This document shows positions 58,330 through 64,000 of a stretch of 64,000 nucleotides of DNA, in pieces. The notes beneath the pieces were generated by a model, which was given only the letters and a program-made list of their open reading frames with translations, did not search any database and was not told the origin of the DNA. This DNA is from Turritopsis dohrnii. Its lineage: Eukaryota > Cnidaria > Hydrozoa > Anthoathecata > Oceaniidae. The translations under genes were made by a program, and so were the position numbers. The stretch covers positions 124,001 through 188,000 of the forward strand of contig BQMF02000057.1 in NCBI GenBank assembly GCA_027922465.2. Direction: 5' to 3'. Every line of letters starts with the position of its first letter. The first letter of the stretch is position 1.

Positions 58330-59623
58330 TACTTCGTTTGTTGTTATATTTTGCCACATACGAAAAGATCGTATCAAGATTTTACTGGCACAACATTATG
58401 GCTGATGTTGATGTCTTTATTAAAAAATGTGACCAGTGTCAGAAACAAACTGCACAGCATTCCAATCAAGAATGAGGTAATGCAACAGGTCGGGATTGAC
58501 ATATGCAACCTTCCCGAAGCTAATGGTTTCAAGCACTTGATTGTCCTCATTGATTATTTCACAAAGTGGTCTGAAGCAAAACCGATTAGAGATAAGACAG
58601 CTTCCACTGTAGCTCAGTTCTTGTACGAACTTCTCTGTCGTCATGGATGTTCCAAGATCCAGATCAATGACCAGGGGAGGGAGTTTGTAAATGAAGTCAG
58701 CGAGGAGCTTCACCGCCTCACATGCACGGAGCAGCGTGTAACGTCCTCAGAGTAATGGTTTGGTAGAGAGACAGAATAGGACAATAGAGGACTCTTTAGT
58801 GAAAGTCCTGGATGCTAATCACACTTGGCCGACTATGATCGAGGGAGTATTATTTGCTCATTGAGTAAGTAGCCATGCATCAACAAAATATTCTCCGTTT
58901 CTCCTTCTTTACAACCGTGAACCGACCTTACCAATGTACATCAAGTATAATTTGGTTGGTGAACATATTGCTGAAGAGCCGTTTGATCGACAAACCTTTG
59001 ATTCGGTCCTTCCCAGTACAATCACTATTAGGAAAGAGGTTCATCAAAAAGCTGGCGAAAATATTATGATTGCGCAGCGGAGGCAACAACTTCATTATAA
59101 TCGACGTCATCAAGCTCCAAATTTTACCAAAGTCGGCGAAAAAGTTCTTATGAAGAACCAGAAACAAGAAGATAGAAAATGGTTGGGTCCTTACACCATT
59201 CATAAGATGCACGATAACAACCGTTGCTCGTTGATTAATGAAACAGGAAAAAAACTTAAACGAAAATACAATATTTCTCTGCTGAAAAAGTACCTGAAAC
59301 CAGTAGTTTATCCACCTGCTGATTCTCCTGCTCCAGAAGATCCCCAAGCTTATCCAGCTGCTGATTCTCCTGCTCCAGACGATCCCCAAGCTTACCCACC
59401 TGCTGCTTCTCCTGCTCCAGAAGATCCTCAAGCTTATCCACCTGCTGGTTCTCCTGCTCCAGAAGATCCAAAAGCTGATGAACCTGCTGATTCTTCTGTC
59501 ACTTTTGCTTTCAACGTAGGATTGGTTTCAGTCTATTGCCTACTGAAATTGTCGAACTCATTCTTCTCAAGGCTGTCCAAAGTTCTGACGATTCCTTATC
59601 GACATTTAATCATCTCCTTCTAA
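58330..59623 (+). pseudogene. Ginger integrase/transposase, frameshifted
   Basis: Readable in order across three frames: an H2C2-type zinc-binding region ending CDQCQKQ (about 58425-58445), and a catalytic core with Asp in VGIDICNLPE (about 58500) and Asp in KIQINDQGREF (about 58665). After a frameshift near 58748 comes the Glu in QSNGLVERQN (about 58775), giving the DDE triad. An in-frame stop follows near 58862. The downstream frame (58934-59623) carries a GPY/F module (WLGPYTIHKM, about 59180-59210) and then Pro-rich 14-residue repeats. The enzyme would cut and join transposon ends, but this copy is inactive. Confidence 0.8.
59309..59476 (+). repeat. Four 42-bp coding tandem repeats
   Basis: Encodes YPPADSPAPEDPQA-like 14-residue units four times, in frame with the GPY/F module. 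The antisense open frame at 59256-59471 (EQEN/Q-rich) is an artefact of this repeat. Confidence 0.85.
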
Positions 59624-59624
59624 C

Positions 59625-60430
59625 GTGTTCCATATTCAAAGTACTCCTCCAAAAACAGTAAGCAAAGAGTATGGACTTAGTAGGTATAATGGAAAGATTA
59701 AAGTATCTGCTAGAAAGATCATCAAATATTTTGGATCGTTTTCTAGTGTTTCACTCTGCATCTCAGAAATTGTTGGTAGCAAGAAATGGAGATCGTCTTG
59801 GTTGGTTTTGGAACCGGAGGAAAATTCGTGGTGTCGAATTCATAAAGTATATTGGAAAAATTGGAAAGTCAGTCCCGATAATATAGTGATTGTTACCGAT
59901 GATGAACCTATCAAAAGAGAGGAATTCTGGATTCGTAATGAGTTGTATATTTTAAAGAATGAAGATTTTGAAATTTTAAAATCCAGAGCAGCGTGGCTTA
60001 ATTCTAGGATTATGGATGCAGCGCAAAAGCTGATCTGTGAAACACTTGGTGATCAGGACAGTTACCAATCTATGTTGAATATACGCAAAAAAGATAATAT
60101 GCCTTTTCGGCCAGTAAGACCACATTCAACTGCTTCATGATGGAGATTCGCATTGGTTCCTGAGTGTACACTCAAGTGGTCGAGTCCAGATCTGTGACTG
60201 TTTAAAATCTTCTATGAATCGTTCGGCCATGAAATCTGAAAAAAGAATCCCTCCTACTTTCTTAAGAGTACAAAAGCAATCTGATGGGTTCAACTGTGAC
60301 CTCTTCGTGATAGCATATGCTGCTGAAATTCTTGATGGGAAGTCACCAATGGAAGCGACCTTCAACGTAAAAGAAATGCGACGACATTTGATTAGATGCC
60401 TTCACAATAAGAATTTGAAGCCATTTCCAA
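59625..60430 (+). pseudogene. Ginger accessory protein with ULP1-like cysteine protease domain, frameshifted
   Basis: The first frame (59625-60140) has a WLNSRIMDAAQKLI segment (about 59994-60035) typical of the region before a ULP1 domain in such transposons. After a frameshift near 60110-60125 the next frame gives DGDSHWFLSV (catalytic His in the HW pair), QICDCL (Asp) and VQKQSDGFNCDLF (Gln and Cys). These fit the His-Asp-Gln-Cys arrangement of C48 peptidases. The C-terminus extends to about residue KNLKPFPK (60430). The role in transposition is unknown, and the copy is broken by at least one frameshift. Confidence 0.72.
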
Positions 60431-61299
60431 AAGTAGAGGGGGACTTTATTTCAGTCTTTTATTTCATGTCATCATTAATGTTTCATTTTCTTTATTATAA
60501 TAAAAAGATCCCAAAATGCTTGTTGTATTTTTTTCTTATTGAACAGTTCTGTTTTTAGTCAACAGTTGTTAAAAAATGCGATATTATCGAGAGAGAGAGT
60601 ACGTTACTTGGGGGATGGGGGTCATTTTCAATGGGTACAGCAGGGGGATATTGAATTTTAACTCGAAAATGTTTTCGACTTTCCTATCAGTTTATAGCCT
60701 TCATACCCCTCTTGATTCAATTAACATTCCACCCAAAATATTTTGACTGCTTTAAATTTCATCCTAAGAATTCATACTTTAACATCTTTTGCCGTGATTT
60801 GACAAAGCGCCTAAAGTTCAAAAATGAGAATATTGTATATGCTATGTTTCTAACGCTCCTTTTTTTCTCATGTGTGAGAACTGACTCTTTAAAAAATTAT
60901 TAAAATCGAAAAAACTGGACTTAAGGCGCTTTGTCAAATCAAGGTAGTCAGAGGCGGATACAAACATAGTCAAACTTTGTGGAGGAGTACGTTGTCACGA
61001 ATTATTGTTTAATAATTGCACGCTTTTCTTCTGTTCTCTTAATAATTTAACTCCTCCTCCAGAAGGTTTGACTATGTTCTAATTCCGCCTATGGTAGTGT
61101 TAATACATTCCCTAAGTTTCATCAATATAAATCATAATTGAAATACTAAACATTTCACTTTTTCAGACTATTATTCTTTTGTTCCAGTTTTCCCAAAATC
61201 TTTCCTGCTATTTAGCCAATTAGCGGGATTCGGAAAAATCATGTTTCGTTTACACGAAACTGTTTTTCTATAGATTTGTGGGGAATTATATACAACTTA

Positions 61300-61806
61300 G
61301 GGGCTGTTTATATGAGAGGCGGGACGGGACGTTTGCCGGGACGGGACGAAAAACGGGATGATTTTATCCCGCCTTTACATGAGAAGTAGTTTTGCCGGGA
61401 CGAGACAGCAATTTTACTATTTAATATTGTAAAAGGTTTCTCCCAAGAGCTTATAGAATGGCAATCGAACAATTTAGAAAAAAGAATTATCGCAGATGGT
61501 TTCTACTTGTGGTTGCTTTCGAACTAACTTCTGTATCTGTAATCTCCAACCGAATATAAGAACCAGTCAATTTTCAAACGTCCTGGGACAGTGTGTTTAT
61601 ATGATGAAAAACGTCCCGCTTAAGCGGGATCCCGGTTTGAGAAAGCGAGATCTCGCCTAACCGGGACGGGACGTTTTTTGTCCCGGGATAGTTTTTTTCA
61701 TATAAACACGAGATAGATTTTTTATAAAAACTTCAATGGAGGCGGGATCCTGTTTTTCGTCCCGTCCCGGCAAACGTCCCGTCCCGCCTCTCATATAAAC
61801 AGCCCC
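61300..61806. mobile_element. MITE with long GGGGCTGTTTATATGAGAGG ends, TTA duplication
   Basis: A terminal inverted repeat of about 60 bp, nearly perfect, including GGCGGGACGGGACGTTTGCC. TTA flanks both ends (61297-61299, 61807-61809). Repeated GGGACGGGACG phrases give strong foldback. It is probably PIF/Harbinger-derived, from the TTA duplication. An older relative lies at 32380-32760. It is nested in Ginger. Confidence 0.82.
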
Positions 61807-61986
61807 TTAGTAGAGTTGTTCGTGAACTTTTCCCTACAAAGTCATTATAAACTTCACATCAACACTTGAAATAAGCGTGCAAAGTAATGATGTTTCTTTT
61901 GATACAAGAAAAGGCTTTAAATCTCTGAAGTAACTTTTGAACAATTTTAAAAAAGTTCTCACAATTAATTGATTTTGTTCGTGTAA

Positions 61987-62411
61987 AGCTTCGGGGACAC
62001 GGGCAACATTTTTCATGCGATTGCAACAAAATATTTTTTGTTGCAGTCGCACGTAGTGTCGCCTATGTTGAGTTTCTTGCAACAAAATACTGCGTGCTCT
62101 CGTCAGAAACCATGTTGTTATGATTACCGAAGCAAACTTGTTTTGACATGTCAGCAAAAATAAACGAATATCATTGGATTAAAACAAAAGTTTTGTATAA
62201 AAGCATGTTGGAAATGTGGGGACACTAGCAACATTTTACAAAACGCATTTGCAACATGAAAAATTTGTTGCTGCAACATTTTTGTGGGTGAAATTTGTTG
62301 CAGCAACAAACAAATATACTATGGGGACATGAGCAACAAATGCCTTGCAATTGCAATGAAACAGATTTTTGTTGCAATCGCATAAAAAATGTTGCCCGTG
62401 TCCCCGAAGCC
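61987..62411. mobile_element. MITE with GCTTCGGGGACACGGGCAAC ends, TAA duplication
   Basis: The left end AGCTTCGGGGACACGGGCAA and the right end (inverted) GGCTTCGGGGACACGGGCAA match, and the inverted similarity continues to ATTTTTTATGCGATTGCAA. TAA flanks both ends (61984-61986, 62412-62414). The interior repeats TTGTTGC/GCAACA. It is nested in Ginger. Confidence 0.75.
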
Positions 62412-63012
62412 TAACAGGCTCGTCGGTTTTACGAATCTCCCTAATGCATCCATGTTTAATGATACTCGACGGGGAGTACTTATTTCTTAAGGGAGTACTT
62501 TTTGCCTACTAGGAAATAAGTACTGGGGGAGTACTTATTTACTAGGAAATAAATACTGAGGAGTACTTTTTTACTGCGACACCGGTATAAATATCAAAAG
62601 TTTGTTTGTATTGTGAAGTGTATAGAGGAAGCATATAGACCTTTCCTGGAATAGTAATGCATGACGGTAGTTGTATGCATATGAGTTAAAGAAGAATATT
62701 TTATTAGGCAAATGAACTGCACTGTGAAAATTTGCCGGCGAATTCGTCTAGTAGAAATCCTATTTAAAAAGGCAGCATTAAGTTTGCGTCAATTTTGTAA
62801 ATACTTTATACATTTGTCTAATTCTGAAGATCTGCTACTTCTTATAACAGTCTTCCTCAATGTTAAAAAGTTACTTGGTGAAGACCTGCATGTGTTTTTC
62901 CTAATTATGGCTCATTTCAAACTTAAAGGTGTTTACTACATTTGTCTTGGGGTTACTACATTTGTCGGGAGTTACTGCATTTGTTGGAGTTCCTTTATTT
63001 TTCGGTGTAACA

Positions 63013-64000
63013 AGAGTTTGAGTGGCTGCGAATAAAAAAGATAAAAGATACCGACTCGTACACAGTATTCGCAAACTTCAGTTTTGAAATATATATAGAT
63101 TTTAAGTTAAATACAAACACAGGGGATTAAATATGAAATTTACGTATGCTACTAATTCAATATATGAGACGTTGAAGGGGATTTTGTTAACAAACTGTAA
63201 AACGTTATATGTTTTTTGATAACGTTATTTCAACAAATTTTATTGTTTTCTTTTTGTTCATATTAACTTTATAACATTACACATATTTATGGTTTGTTAC
63301 CAAAATACCATGTAGAGACACTATAAGGGATGTAGAGTGTGTGCGTGTGCACAGATGCACGTGTACTATTTTTTTATTCAATTACAAATGAATGTGTATA
63401 CCTTTTTTTGTTTTGGAGAAGTAACACAAAAATTTTTTTTTAGTTCAAACGAAGAACAGACGTATGAAGTTAATTCGGCGCCAAAATCTCGTTTGTCAAG
63501 TCGTCGAGTCGTTTTAGATGTTGACTCGTGACGTCATTAATCGTTTTAGAAGTTAACGCGGTTCACAAAAAGGCGACATACAAGTCGTCGAATCGTTTTA
63601 GATGAACACTCGTTTTTCAATTTGAGGCGTCTTAGAAATTGGGGTCGCTAGATGTTGTGTAATTGAGGCGCTTCGGAAGATTAGCCGTTTTAGATGTTCA
63701 GTCGGTTCAGAAAATGAGGCGGTGCAACCTGATTACCAGTTTCTCTAAGTCAGTGTTGGCTTTTACACAAAAACAGATTTTTGTGTCATATTTACATAAG
63801 TCATGATGCTGGCCGTCATGTTTTCTAGTAGTTGCATGAAGCATGGGCCATTGCATGGTTATGAATGAAAAAATGACCAAACTGTGAAGGATTCCCTTTT
63901 CTTTCAGATGCATTTGATTGTTTGTTAGTAGAATTCTGAAAGATCCCTTCTCTTTATCTTTATAATGAAATATGTACCTCACATTAATATGTTCATGTTC
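63013..64000. other. Terminal region with a degenerate GTTTTAGATGTT repeat
   Basis: From 63494 to 63720 the phrase TCGTTTTAGATGTTGACTCG or a variant recurs four or five times at uneven spacing of about 60-75 bp, with GAGGCG between copies. No gene was recognised. The open frames at 63337-63531 and 63707-63982 are unsupported. Confidence 0.45.

Larger units (their letters stand above)
55702..62581 (+). mobile_element. Ginger1-type DNA transposon, decayed
   Basis: Termini TGTAAACAGTAAATAAGTAC (left) and TGTCGCAGTAAAAAAGTACT (right, inverted) match over an AGTACTCC-rich arm of about 100 bp. A 4-bp duplication CCGG flanks both sides exactly (55698-55701, 62582-62585). A 5'-TGTNR terminus, a 4-bp duplication, a Gypsy-like integrase with a GPY/F module and an accessory ULP1-type protease are the published traits of Ginger1. 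There is no gag, protease, reverse transcriptase or LTR. Several frameshifts make it non-functional, and it contains nested MITEs at 56443-56896, 61300-61806 and 61987-62411. Confidence 0.82.
54942..63012. mobile_element. Long-inverted-repeat element, copy D, split by a Ginger insertion
   Basis: Left terminus TGTTACGCCGACGAATGTAG, right terminus CTGCATTTGTTGGAG... ending CGGTGTAACA at 63012. Left modules run from 54942 to about 55570 with ATGTAGTAAC and CATAATTAGGCAAAACACAT. The right modules are reduced to 62870-63012. The Ginger element at 55702-62581 lies inside it, flanked by its own target duplication, so copy D is the older of the two. Confidence 0.6.

Noticed and set aside
59256..59471. 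Antisense EQENQQ-rich open frame
   Set aside because: Mirror image of the 42-bp coding repeats of the Ginger integrase on the other strand.
58330..60430. Endogenous retrovirus or LTR retrotransposon
   Set aside because: The integrase has a GPY/F module, but there is no LTR, gag, protease or reverse transcriptase. Terminal inverted repeats with a 4-bp duplication and a ULP1-type domain indicate a Ginger DNA transposon.

Overview
This is a eukaryotic window, most likely from a cnidarian and perhaps a hydrozoan. The organism is inferred from base composition, gene content and repeat types, and was not tested by search. The DNA is AT-rich. Genes have short phase-consistent introns with GT-AG ends, and most of the remaining sequence is mobile DNA. 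I support only three apparently intact protein genes: a single-exon bHLH transcription factor (19290-20003, +), a 16-exon ion-channel gene (39771-34669, -) and a two-exon secreted SOUL/heme-binding-type gene (45835-44872, -).

The most striking gene is the channel. Splicing it by eye gives one open frame of 778 codons with every exon phase matching. The order is signal peptide, CUB domain, Ig domain, ligand-binding lobe S1, membrane helix M1, a pore loop with the potassium-channel filter TVGYGD, M3, lobe S2, M4 and a charged cytoplasmic tail. This is an ionotropic glutamate-receptor architecture with a K+ filter, as in cyanobacterial GluR0 and rotifer AvGluR1, but with extracellular CUB and Ig modules in front. 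I know of no described receptor with this combination.

Layout. 1-9 kb: an inverted-repeat element (670-3709) holding tandem Helitron units and a SINE, an element with GGGCGTTTATTCGAGG-like arms (3914-5209), a LINE fragment, one end of a long-inverted-repeat family, and a GACGTC-rich MITE (7452-8191). 9-17 kb: two copies of a third Helitron-like family, a tRNA-derived SINE, and a long inverted-repeat element (about 13430-16796). 17-20 kb: a decayed transposon gene, then the bHLH gene. 21-27 kb: a nest of MITEs, a second long inverted-repeat element, a SINE and a piggyBac-like MITE. 27-31.3 kb: six head-to-tail Helitron units. 32-34 kb: another GACGTC element and simple repeats. 34.7-39.8 kb: the channel gene. 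41-44.4 kb: a Penelope-like fragment and a third copy of Helitron-like family 3. 44.9-45.8 kb: the SOUL gene. 48.1-54.6 kb: seven head-to-tail units of a second Helitron family. 54.9-63.0 kb: a long inverted-repeat element split by a Ginger1-type transposon (55702-62581) that has a perfect CCGG target duplication, a broken integrase and a broken ULP1-type protease.

The three genes show no obvious shared pathway. Two themes dominate the repeats. Helitrons sit in tandem arrays whose CTAG/TC junctions are still readable, and different transposon families share the same internal cores while carrying different ends.
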